Of a DNA stretch of 9,247 nucleotides, positions 1 to 5,605 are shown piece after piece. A program made the translations under genes and the position numbers. Position 1 is the stretch's first letter, and every line of letters begins with the position of its first letter. The stretch spans positions 1-9,247 of the forward strand of contig DHGK01000146.1 of the NCBI GenBank assembly GCA_002402755.1, in the 5' to 3' direction. The notes beneath the pieces were generated by a model. The model worked only from the letters and a program-made list of their open reading frames with translations. It made no database searches and was not told where the DNA came from. Source of the DNA: Planctomycetes bacterium UBA4800 (GTDB taxonomy: Bacteria; Planctomycetota; UBA8108; UBA8890; UBA8898).

Positions 1-160
1 GCGGCGCGGGCTCGACGCGCACTCGAATGCAGCCTCCTCCCGCCGGGTAGAAGCCGGGCCGCTCGAGCACGGCCTCGACCCTCGGTCCCATGCGCGCGAC
101 GAGCGGCAGGAACGCCTTCGCGAGGAAGTCGAAGGGCGGCGCATACGGGTTGTGCGTGCC
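1..160 (-). pseudogene. rtcA: RNA 3'-terminal phosphate cyclase (RtcA), internal fragment truncated at its N-terminal side
   Basis: Read on the minus strand from 160 down to 1, an open frame gives about 53 residues that match the middle of RtcA: GTHNPYAPPFDFL, then AFLPLVARMGPRVE, then the family hallmark GFYPAGGG. RtcA converts RNA 3'-phosphate ends to 2',3'-cyclic phosphates using ATP through an AMP-enzyme intermediate. In E. coli RtcA the matching GGT-N-P segment lies near residue 120 of about 340. The roughly 120 N-terminal residues should therefore lie at positions above 160. Instead the frame passes into antitoxin-derived sequence and meets a stop (TAA, complement of the tta at 221-223). 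No start or ribosome site fits. The C-terminal part presumably continues left of the window. Identification comes from recognised motifs, not a search. A chimeric assembly join is the alternative to a real deletion. Confidence 0.8.
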
Positions 161-321
161 AAGGGCATGGCGCAAGTCGCCCGGGACGCCGGCTTGTCGC
201 GAGAGAGCCTGTACAAGGCATTATCCGGCGACCGCAGCCCGAGCCTCGACACACCATCCTCAAGGTGATTGCCGCCCTCGGCCTGAATCTGCACGCTCGG
301 CCTGCGCGCGCCGCGCCTTGA
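152..321 (+). pseudogene. HigA-like addiction-module antidote, C-terminal remnant with 2-nt frameshift
   Basis: From about 152 the plus strand reads VRAKGMAQVARDAGLSRES, then LYKALSGDRSPSLD up to 250. This is the helix-turn-helix core of the small XRE-type antidotes (COG3636-like) that pair with RelE/HigB-type toxins. After 250 the frame hits TGA at 266-268. Moving the frame by two bases, from 253, restores the family ending ILKVIAALGLNLHARPARAAP with its stop at 319-321, so two extra bases (about 251-252) have broken the gene. The roughly 40 N-terminal residues of a usual 95-100-residue antidote are absent, because that position holds rtcA sequence on the other strand. No toxin gene lies beside it. 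I infer a dead relic. A sequencing or assembly error could account for the frameshift but not for the missing N-terminus. Confidence 0.75.
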
Positions 322-352
322 CGCCGGCCGCGGCTCCGGCGATAGTGGAGCC
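318..352 (+). promoter_or_regulatory. Probable sigma70-type promoter with overlapping dyad, upstream of the Gfo/Idh/MocA gene
   Basis: TTGACG (318-323) matches the -35 consensus at five of six bases. A 17-bp spacer separates it from GATAGT (341-346), four of six for the -10 box. Transcription would start near 353, giving a leader of about 108 nt before the ATG at 461. A 6-bp inverted repeat, GGCTCC (332-337) and GGAGCC (347-352) around a 9-bp centre, straddles the -10 box and could be an operator or a weak hairpin. The -35 box overlaps the stop codon of the dead antitoxin, so the promoter may have come with, or formed after, that rearrangement. Identified by consensus only. Confidence 0.45.
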
Positions 353-460
353 GTCGACAATGCGGAGCCGGGGGCGGCCGCGACGGGCGCGCGTCTCCGG
401 GGCCGCGAAGCCGCCGGCGGCCCGCCGGGCCGCCGCGCGCCGGAACCGGGAGGAGGTCCA

Positions 461-1576
461 ATGTCCGCGTCCAGCGTCAATGTCGCCATCGTCGGTCTGG
501 GGTTCGGCGCCGAGTTCATTCCGATCTACCAGAAGCACCCCAACGCGAACATGTACGCCATCTGCCGCCGCGACCGGGCGGCGCTCGACAAGGTCGGGGA
601 TGCCTTCGGCGTCGAGCGGCGGTACACGAAGTACGAGGAGGTCCTGGCCGACCCCAAGGTCGACTTCGTCCACATCAACTCGCCCATACCCGACCACGCC
701 TGGATGGCGATCGAGGCCCTGAAGGCGGGCAAGCACGTCATGTGCACCGTGCCCATGGCGACGACGGTCGAGGACTGCAAGAAGATCGTCGCGCTCGTCA
801 AGAAGACCGGCCTGAAGTACATGATGGCCGAGACCGTGGTCTACAGCCGCGAGTTCCTCTTCATCAAGGAGATGTACGAAAAGGGCGAGCTCGGCAAGAT
901 TCAGTACATGCAGGCCTCCCACCCCCAGGACATGGAGGGCTGGCCCGAGTACTGGGAGCGGATGATCCCCATGCACTACGCGACCCACGTCGTGAGCCCG
1001 GTGCTGGGGCTCGTCAAGGGGCGGGCCGAGTACGTGTCGTGCTTCGGGTCGGGCACGATCAACGAGCGCATTGCCGCCAAGTCCGGCAATGCGTTCGCCG
1101 TCGAGTCCTGCCACATCAAGATCCAGGACTCGGACATCGCCGCGCACATCTGGCGCTTCCTCTACGACACGGCGCGCCAGTACCGCGAGAGCTTCGATGT
1201 CTACGGCTCGAAGAAGAGCTTCGAGTGGGCGCTGGTCGAGGGCGAGGAGCACGTGCTCCACACCGCCAAGAAGCCGGAGAAGGAGATTCCCTCCCGGGTG
1301 CCGGTGCCCGACTACGCCCATCTCCTCCCCGAGCCGATCCGGCCCTTCACGCGGGCCATCCAGGACGCGAAGCACCTCTCGTTCATCCAGGGGGCGGGGC
1401 ACGGCGGCTCCCACCCGCACCTCGTCAACGAGTTCGTCTCCGCCCTGGTCGCGGGCCGCGACCCCTGGCCGAACGCGACCCTCAGCGCGAACTGGACGTG
1501 CGTCGGAATCTGCGCGCACCAGTCGGCCCTCAAGGGAGGCGCCGTGGTCAAGCTGCCGGCGTTCACGCTGGCGTAG
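461..1576 (+). CDS. Gfo/Idh/MocA family NAD(P)-dependent oxidoreductase
   Basis: 371 residues, normal for this cytoplasmic family of NAD(P)-dependent sugar or inositol dehydrogenases. The N-terminal Rossmann fold shows VAIVGLGFGAEF (residues 8-19), with the dinucleotide-binding glycines at 12, 14 and 16. It continues to about residue 125 with the usual HINSPIPDHAWMAIEALKAGKHV run. The C-terminal alpha/beta domain follows, with MHYATHV around H172 and H176 in the place of the family's catalytic histidine region. Odd point: the conserved EKP after GKHVxC, whose lysine contacts cofactor and substrate, reads TVP here (residues 96-98). No signal peptide is seen. The start is fixed by a very strong Shine-Dalgarno sequence, GGGAGGAGG at 448-456, four bases before the ATG. 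The gene stands alone, converging on the next one with a 25-bp gap. Substrate unknown; a carbohydrate or sugar acid is the default family inference. Confidence 0.93.
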   Translation: MSASSVNVAIVGLGFGAEFIPIYQKHPNANMYAICRRDRAALDKVGDAFGVERRYTKYEEVLADPKVDFVHINSPIPDHAWMAIEALKAGKHVMCTVPMATTVEDCKKIVALVKKTGLKYMMAETVVYSREFLFIKEMYEKGELGKIQYMQASHPQDMEGWPEYWERMIPMHYATHVVSPVLGLVKGRAEYVSCFGSGTINERIAAKSGNAFAVESCHIKIQDSDIAAHIWRFLYDTARQYRESFDVYGSKKSFEWALVEGEEHVLHTAKKPEKEIPSRVPVPDYAHLLPEPIRPFTRAIQDAKHLSFIQGAGHGGSHPHLVNEFVSALVAGRDPWPNATLSANWTCVGICAHQSALKGGAVVKLPAFTLA

Positions 1577-1584
1577 GGGGCGGC

Positions 1585-1599
1585 CGCGCCGGCGGCGCG
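1585..1599. terminator. Short GC hairpin between two convergent genes
   Basis: The 25-bp gap between the convergent stop codons (TAG at 1574-1576 on plus, TAG at 1602-1604 on minus) holds a 6-bp perfect stem, CGCGCC (1585-1590) and GGCGCG (1594-1599), around a 3-nt loop. Its position suits a bidirectional stop signal. There is no T-tract on either side, so classical intrinsic termination is not shown, and in sequence this GC-rich such hairpins arise by chance. Confidence 0.25.
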
Positions 1600-1601
1600 T
1601 C

Positions 1602-3125
1602 CTATCGCGGCAGGCCGATCGCGTAGAGGCGGGAGAACGTGGCCACGTAGACCGTGCCGTTGGCGGCCGTGGCCGAGCTGCACACCGGGCCGTCGAGCAT
1701 GACGGTCGCGAGCACCTTCTTCTCGCGTTCGGCGGCGAAGATCGAGAACTCGCCGCGCCGCGTGCCGACGTAGACCTTGCCGTCGGCGACCAGCGTCGAT
1801 GCCCAGACCTCGCCGCGCGTCTCGTGCGTCCAGCAGGGCGCGCCGGTCTCGGCATCGACGCAGTGAACGAGGCGGCCGAGGTCGCCTATGAAGACGAGGC
1901 CGTTCGAGATCGAGGGCGTGCCGCAGCAGTGCTCCTTGAGCGGGTACGTCCAGCGCGCCGCCTTCGCCGTGATGTCGCCCGTCCCGCCCGGCGTGAAGCA
2001 CGTCAGCTTGGCCTCGCGCTTGCCCCACCAGATGTCGCCGCCCGAGGCCGCGTACACCCGGTTCTTGTAGAAGACGGGCATGCCCTTGACGTTGCTCGGG
2101 CTCTCGCGGCGGTTCGAGACGTACTGGTGGATGTTCTCCTTGGGCGCCGCGGGGTCGCAGTCGAAGCGCCAGATCGTTGTGAGCGTCTCGATCGCGCCTG
2201 CGGGCGGAAGGGCCGCGAGGGGCGCGAAGGCGTAGACGATGCCGTCGCCGCCCGCGAAGAGAATCTGCGGCCCGCCGTCGATCTCGGCCAGGAGCGGCGA
2301 GGACCAGTTGCAGTGGAAGGTCCGCGCGGAGATGCCTTCCGACTCGCGCGCGACGAGGCGCCCCGTCTCCTTGTCGAAGACGACGAGCGCGGGCGCCTCG
2401 GGCGCCGCGATGGCCCGGTGCGTGCTGTCGACGCCGTTCGAGGTGTTGAGGTACAGGAAGCGGCCGTGGATCAGGATCGAGGCGTGGGCCGAATCGTGCT
2501 GGTGAACGCCGGCGTCGTTCCGCAGGTCGAACGTCCAGACGATGTCGGCATCGCGCGGCGTGAGCGCGAGCGGCTCCTCGTCCTTGGCCGCCATGAGGGC
2601 GGCCTCGCCAAGGAAGGGCCCGTCGTTGCCGTCGGCCTGGCCGTCGATGTCCAGGCACATGACCTCGCCGCGGTTGCTGACGATGTAGATGCGGTCGCCC
2701 TCCACGGTGGGCGGCGAGCAGATGCCGGCGCTCGGCCAGTCGCGCAGCGGGTCGCCGCCGAGCTTGGGCACGATGAGCTGCCACAGGAACGAGCCGTCCT
2801 TCTCGTCGAGGCACAGGAGGACGCCGCGCTCGCCCTTGCGGCGCTCGTCGCGCGGCCGGGCGTTGTTGGTGCCGATGAGGACGCGGCCCGCGGCCACGAT
2901 GGGCGTCCCGTAGGTCTCATTGCCGATCAGCACCTGCCAGCGGATGTTCTCGTTCTTCTCGGGGTCGAACGCCGCCGGCAGGCCGCGCTCCTCCGCGATC
3001 ATGTTGCGGGTGAAGCGCTCGCCCCACTGCGGCTGGTCGCCTGCGCGGGCGGGGGGAGCACAGACCGCAAGGAGCAGCGATGCGCCGAGCGTCGCGATAC
3101 GCGGGTGCCGTCGCGCGTTGGACAT
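1602..3125 (-). CDS. Secreted PQQ-like beta-propeller repeat protein
   Basis: 507 residues with a clear Sec signal peptide: basic start (MSNARRHPR), hydrophobic run TLGASLLLAVCAPP, and a type I cleavage site ARA-GD after residue 28. The mature part begins QPQWGERFTRNMIAEERGLP, an opening typical of planctomycete-type outer-wall or periplasmic propeller proteins. Repeats with blade-like spacing follow: GTPIVAAGRVLIGT, CSPPTVEGDRIYIVSNRGEV, GGDGIVYAFAPL, GTPSISNGLVFIGD, STLVADGKVYVGTRRGE and SSATAANGTVYVATFSRLYA. These match the PQQ-like/quinoprotein ADH-like fold in which blades end in aromatic-glycine motifs. No heme-binding CxxCH and no obvious PQQ or calcium catalytic set is visible, so it may be a binding or scaffold protein and not a dehydrogenase. 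LAVC at 19-22 is a poor lipobox (V before C). A Shine-Dalgarno sequence (GAGAGGA on the minus strand, about 7 nt from ATG) supports the start. It is monocistronic. Confidence 0.92.
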   Translation of the reverse strand: MSNARRHPRIATLGASLLLAVCAPPARAGDQPQWGERFTRNMIAEERGLPAAFDPEKNENIRWQVLIGNETYGTPIVAAGRVLIGTNNARPRDERRKGERGVLLCLDEKDGSFLWQLIVPKLGGDPLRDWPSAGICSPPTVEGDRIYIVSNRGEVMCLDIDGQADGNDGPFLGEAALMAAKDEEPLALTPRDADIVWTFDLRNDAGVHQHDSAHASILIHGRFLYLNTSNGVDSTHRAIAAPEAPALVVFDKETGRLVARESEGISARTFHCNWSSPLLAEIDGGPQILFAGGDGIVYAFAPLAALPPAGAIETLTTIWRFDCDPAAPKENIHQYVSNRRESPSNVKGMPVFYKNRVYAASGGDIWWGKREAKLTCFTPGGTGDITAKAARWTYPLKEHCCGTPSISNGLVFIGDLGRLVHCVDAETGAPCWTHETRGEVWASTLVADGKVYVGTRRGEFSIFAAEREKKVLATVMLDGPVCSSATAANGTVYVATFSRLYAIGLPR

Positions 3126-3190
3126 GGATCGTTCCTCTCGGGGGCGCCGGTCGTGGCGTATCGCGATGGTAACGCATGGCGCGCAAAGGG

Positions 3191-3272
3191 GCTACTCGAC
3201 CGCGGGGAGCCCCCGCCCGGTACATGGTCGGTGAACCCGTCGGCCGAGACACGCGATAAACGCGTTCATTGC
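3191..3272. repeat. Dispersed palindromic intergenic repeat, copy 1
   Basis: This stretch matches 9168-9247 at the right edge. Both contain GCTAC, then GTACAT, then an identical 12-mer CGGTGAACCCGT (here 3229-3240), then a variable stretch, then AAACGCGTTCATT against ATGAACGCGTCCGTT. The two copies together suggest a perfect 16-bp palindrome, AATGAACGCGTTCATT, as the ancestral centre (here 3255-3270, with changes on the left side). The palindrome extends imperfectly to about 20 nt each side. Both copies lie in non-coding DNA 70-150 bp upstream of a minus-strand gene. It could be a REP/MITE-like element or a shared regulator site. Aligned by eye. Confidence 0.55.
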
Positions 3273-3371
3273 GCACTCTTGGTCCTGTCGATGCACGGGA
3301 GCGGGGATGGAGGTTCTCTCCGCGGCAATCGCTCGGCGTCCCTGCTCACCCTGCAACAACCCCCCTTCCGT

Positions 3372-3393
3372 CCCCCCTTCAGGAGAAGGGGGG
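3372..3393. repeat. Perfect 9-bp G/C hairpin in the spacer before the lipid kinase gene
   Basis: CCCCCCTTC (3372-3380) and GAAGGGGGG (3385-3393) form a perfect 9-bp stem with loop AGGA. A second C-run just before it (CCCCCCTTCC around 3360-3369) repeats part of the left arm. Only AAA follows on the plus strand, and no T-tract. It does not read as an intrinsic terminator for either flanking gene, since both point away from it. It may be part of a dispersed intergenic repeat or a structural element in the leader DNA. The rest of the 3126-3491 gap shows no coding sequence that I recognise. Confidence 0.5.
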
Positions 3394-3456
3394 AAACGCC
3401 GGCCACAGCCGGCACCCGCGGGGCCATGGGTTCGCCGAACATGTACCCCGGCCGTC

Positions 3457-3484
3457 TTGACGCCCCCGCGCGGTGTGGCAGGAT
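3457..3484 (+). promoter_or_regulatory. Candidate promoter directly abutting the lipid kinase start codon
   Basis: TTGACG (3457-3462), five of six for -35, is followed after 16 bp by CAGGAT (3479-3484), three of six for -10 and similar to the weak -10 boxes common in GC-rich genomes. Only 7 nt separate the -10 box from the ATG at 3492, so transcription would begin at or next to the start codon. The AGGA inside the -10 box could alternatively be a Shine-Dalgarno core 8 nt from ATG if a promoter further upstream is used. Confidence 0.35.
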
Positions 3485-3491
3485 TGAGCCC

Positions 3492-4394
3492 ATGGAGAAG
3501 GTCGTTGCGATCGTCAACCCGTCCGCGGCGCGGCTGCGCGGGCCGCGCGAACGGGAGCGGGTTCTCGGCGTGCTTCGGACGGTCTTCCCCGGCCTCGCGC
3601 TCCGGGAGAGCCGCGGGCGCGGCGAGGCCGGCGAATGCGCCCGGGCCGCGGCGGGGGCGGATCTCGTGATCGCGGTGGGGGGCGACGGGACCGTGCGCGA
3701 GGCGGCGGCGGCGCTCGCCGGCGGGACTGCGGCGCTCGCCATCGTGCCGGCCGGCGCGGGCAACGATTTCGCCCGGGCGGCCGGAATACCGCCGGCGCCG
3801 CTCGATGCCTGCATGGTTGCCCGCGAAGGCAGGACGCGCGCCGTCGATCTCGGCACGGTCGCATGGGAGGGCGGCGAAGGCGCGCGGCGCGAGAGCTTCA
3901 TCAACATCGCGGGCCTCGGGTTCGACGCGCGCGTCGCCGCGGCGCGCCGCTATTTCACGCGCCTGCGCGGGCTGCCGCTCTATATTGCCGCGGTGCTGCG
4001 CGCGCTGACCGGCTGCCAGTGCGCCCGCGTACGCATCCGCGTTCCCGGGCGGGAGATCGAGAAGCGCGTGCTCCTGGTCGCGGCCGCGAACGGCTCCTGC
4101 TTCGGGGGCGGACTCAGGATCGCGCCCGACGCGCGCTTCGACGACGGCCTTCTGGACCTGTGCATCGTCGATGCCGTGAACCCGTGGGCCGCCGCGCGCG
4201 GGCTCGTGAGCCTCCTGCGCGGGACGCACATCCATCGCAAGGGGTTCGAGATCGTGCGGGCGCCGTGGGCGGAGATCGACGTTCCCGCGGGCATGCCGTG
4301 CCAGCTCGACGGCGAGGTCGCCGACCTGGGCGGCGCGAGGCGGCTGCGCTTCGAGGCGCTGCCGGGCGCCGTGCGGCTGCGCGTCAGCCCGTGA
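3492..4394 (+). CDS. YegS/DAG-kinase family lipid kinase
   Basis: 300 residues, the usual length for the YegS/Rv2252/BmrU group with the DAGK catalytic fold (ATP-dependent phosphorylation of diacylglycerol or a related lipid at the inner membrane face). Visible landmarks: VVAIVNPSA at residues 4-12 (N-terminal strand); the ATP-loop VIAVGGDGTVREAA at 59-72 with GGDGT at 63-67; PAGAGNDFARA at 86-96 (often PLGTGNDFAR); FINIAGLGFDARV at 136-148; FGGGLRIAPDARFDDGLLDL at 204-223; and QLDGE at 271-275, where the terminal acidic motif is expected. All main motifs are intact, so the enzyme should be active. The frame is open far upstream; the ATG at 3492 is chosen because homology starts there and AGGA precedes it by 8 nt. 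It stands alone. A broken partial copy of codons about 119-155 lies at 5848-5955. Substrate cannot be read from sequence. Confidence 0.92.
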   Translation: MEKVVAIVNPSAARLRGPRERERVLGVLRTVFPGLALRESRGRGEAGECARAAAGADLVIAVGGDGTVREAAAALAGGTAALAIVPAGAGNDFARAAGIPPAPLDACMVAREGRTRAVDLGTVAWEGGEGARRESFINIAGLGFDARVAAARRYFTRLRGLPLYIAAVLRALTGCQCARVRIRVPGREIEKRVLLVAAANGSCFGGGLRIAPDARFDDGLLDLCIVDAVNPWAAARGLVSLLRGTHIHRKGFEIVRAPWAEIDVPAGMPCQLDGEVADLGGARRLRFEALPGAVRLRVSP

Positions 4395-4395
4395 G

Positions 4396-4707
4396 CCTCT
4401 CGATCGGCTGGGCTTGCGGATTGACGGTGTTCTTACGCATGCAGCCCAGGTGCTTTATGGGGCTCGGTTCCTGCCCGAGTACCCTCAGTGTCTTCTCAAG
4501 CTGGGACGATTCCGGGGTACGAGAATCACCGGCGAGATAGTGGACAACCGGCAGGAACACATGAACGCCTTTGCCATGGTGTGTGAAGGCCTGGCGTTCC
4601 TCGAACGGACCATTCCCGACAGGCCGCAGAGCCGCCTGCAGAAGTACCGGCTGACCCCGGCCGGGAAGGAAGCGCTGGCAACACGCAGAGGGGATCGTTC
4701 GAAGTGA
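4396..4707 (+). pseudogene. Remnant of an AlbA_2/HATPase-type ATP-binding regulator
   Basis: The frame from about 4396 reads PLDRLGLRIDGVLTHAAQVLYG, GARFLPEYPQCLLKLGRFRG, then TRITGEIVDNRQEHMNAFAM and CEGLAFLERTIP. I recognise this as the linker region of the AlbA_2-plus-GHKL-ATPase 'ATP-binding protein' family (older name AAA_4), roughly the middle of proteins 400-500 residues long. There FLERTLP is normally followed by an R-F-P-rich stretch and the NAxxHRDYS ATPase motif. Here the sequence jumps to RLQKYRLTPAGKEALA and a TGA stop (4705-4707), like the winged-helix tail of a regulator. The N-terminal AlbA_2 domain and the ATPase core are missing. The first recognisable codons begin right after the kinase stop. 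A TTG at 4414 could start translation, but no Shine-Dalgarno is seen. Relic is the best call; a 97-residue expressed protein is possible. Confidence 0.6.
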
Positions 4708-4830
4708 CATGCGTGCGTTGTCGGCATATCGGTGCTTCTCTCGACAATTTCGTTGTCCTCCCCGCACACTCCATCCCCCGCGACGGAATTCTCCTGTCTC
4801 GTACAGCAGCGTACCACGCGCACATGCCGG

Positions 4831-4858
4831 GCACCCGGAGGCAGGCGTCCGAGGGTGC
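4831..4858. repeat. Inverted repeat in the spacer before the hypothetical gene
   Basis: GCACCC (4831-4836) and GGGTGC (4853-4858) pair perfectly, and GGA/TCC just inside extends the stem with a small bulge. It sits immediately upstream of the candidate -35 box of the next gene, so it could be an operator or the end hairpin of the preceding remnant. There is no T-tract. Apart from this and the promoter, 4708-4898 shows nothing I can name. Confidence 0.35.
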
Positions 4859-4859
4859 C

Positions 4860-4888
4860 TTGAATGCCGAGAGTCGCTGGAGTAAGAT
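4860..4888 (+). promoter_or_regulatory. Candidate promoter for the conserved hypothetical gene
   Basis: TTGAAT (4860-4865), four of six for -35, then exactly 17 bp, then TAAGAT (4883-4888), four of six for -10. The start codon at 4899 is only 10 nt after the -10 box, so the transcript would have almost no leader. GAGG (4891-4894) near the ATG would be transcribed only in part if initiation is at about 4895. Confidence 0.4.
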
Positions 4889-4898
4889 CCGAGGCCGT

Positions 4899-5402
4899 AT
4901 GAGCTCCGCAGGGAAGTCCTATGGCCAACGGCCGGGAACGAGTTCCGCAACCAAGGTGAGCGTCGACAGCTACCGCGGCGATCCCCTCTCTCCACGGATC
5001 GTTCGCGCCGTCGGACTGCTGCTGGAACGCGGCAAGGTCGTCGCACCCGTGGATGTCCTCGTCGGCATGGGCCTTCTCGATCCGGCGAAGCTCGAGGACT
5101 GGCGGCGCGGCCGTGTGCCCTACCTTGAGAAGGTCATCGGCTGCAACCTGACGCGGCTGTCGAAACTGCTGCGGATCCTGCAGTTCCACGCGCATGATCT
5201 GAATCTCGTCTCGTCAACGACGGCGTACATGCGCTGGGGCAAGGGCCCCAAGCAGCGACTTCGCTTTACCAAGACGGGCGACGCCAGACTCGAGGAGGCC
5301 TACTCGCGCCACTTCGTGTGGCCGGGCAAGGGCCCGTTTCATCTGCCGGCGTCGCAACGCGGTGAGGTGTCGGAGAGGTCCTTAGGGGCCGCGCAACAAT
5401 AA
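4899..5402 (+). CDS. Conserved hypothetical protein with C-terminus altered by a MITE
   Basis: 167 residues, with no signal peptide or membrane segment. I recognise the type of sequence (small uncharacterised bacterial proteins carrying VAPVDVLVGMGLLDPAKLEDW, WRRGRVPYLEKVI, LRILQFHAHDLNL and a TAYMRWGKGPK-LRFTKTGD-EEAYSRHFV tail) but know no function. Residues 45-100 look all-helical with several basic positions (WRRGR at 68-72, NLTRLSKLLR at 83-92). The 110-140 tail is basic and aromatic. Nucleic-acid or protein binding is a guess only. The ATG at 4899 is chosen because homology-like sequence starts soon after and a promoter-like element sits just upstream; the frame is open back to 4704. 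The last six codons (L-G-A-A-Q-Q, 5382-5399) and the TAA stop (5400-5402) are supplied by the inserted element. Without it the frame would end S-L-R-A-stop, so the protein gained three residues and is probably still functional. Confidence 0.7.
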   Translation: MSSAGKSYGQRPGTSSATKVSVDSYRGDPLSPRIVRAVGLLLERGKVVAPVDVLVGMGLLDPAKLEDWRRGRVPYLEKVIGCNLTRLSKLLRILQFHAHDLNLVSSTTAYMRWGKGPKQRLRFTKTGDARLEEAYSRHFVWPGKGPFHLPASQRGEVSERSLGAAQQ

Positions 5403-5601
5403 CTTCCCATTTTGGTCTCCCTGGCTCGCGCCATCTTCGACCGCTCCTCAATCGCGAATTCCTCGACGTATCTTCAATACGCCTGCGGATTCGCTCAATC
5501 GTCGCGGCCGCGACGCGACCGAATAGGGAGCGTTGCCCCCGTTCCCACAGACGGTGTGTGCTCCAGGGGCCCAAAACGAAAAGTTATTGTTGCGCGGCCC
5601 C
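5385..5601. mobile_element. 217-bp MITE with 25-bp perfect terminal inverted repeats, TA target duplication, probably IS630-type
   Basis: A perfect 25-bp inverted repeat joins 5381-5405 and 5581-5605, core GGGGCCGCGCAACAATAACT reading inward. Similarity continues inward for about 20 bp with mismatches (shared TTTTGG, then CTCCCTGG against GCCCCTGG). TA occurs on both sides (5383-5384 and 5602-5603), which fits a TA target duplication with ends starting GGGGCC. The element is too short for a transposase. On the minus strand, about 5517-5433, the remnant RVAAATIERIRRRIEDTSRN resembles the helix-turn-helix segment of IS630-family transposases (typically V-x-A-TVERVRRRFVEEG), and IS630 elements insert at TA. 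Non-autonomous derivative by internal deletion is therefore inferred. Joining the flanks with one TA removed rebuilds an uninterrupted end for the upstream gene. Inverted repeat: seen. Family: inferred. Confidence 0.82.
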
Positions 5602-5605
5602 TAAG

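Noticed and set aside
260..1855. 531-residue open frame on the minus strand
   Set aside because: Antisense to the Gfo/Idh/MocA gene. Arg/Gly/Asp-rich shadow composition with no domain and no ribosome site.
1312..2814. 500-residue open frame on the minus strand within the beta-propeller gene
   Set aside because: Out-of-frame shadow of the real propeller gene, His/Arg-rich, with no recognisable domain.
3058..3072. Possible lipobox (LAVC) in the beta-propeller protein
   Set aside because: Val precedes the Cys where Gly, Ala or Ser is expected, and a good type I cleavage site (ARA-GD) lies just after it.
1071..3491. Upstream extension of the lipid kinase frame to over 1100 residues
   Set aside because: It crosses the dehydrogenase gene in another frame, then the beta-propeller gene antisense; only the part from 3492 has kinase homology.
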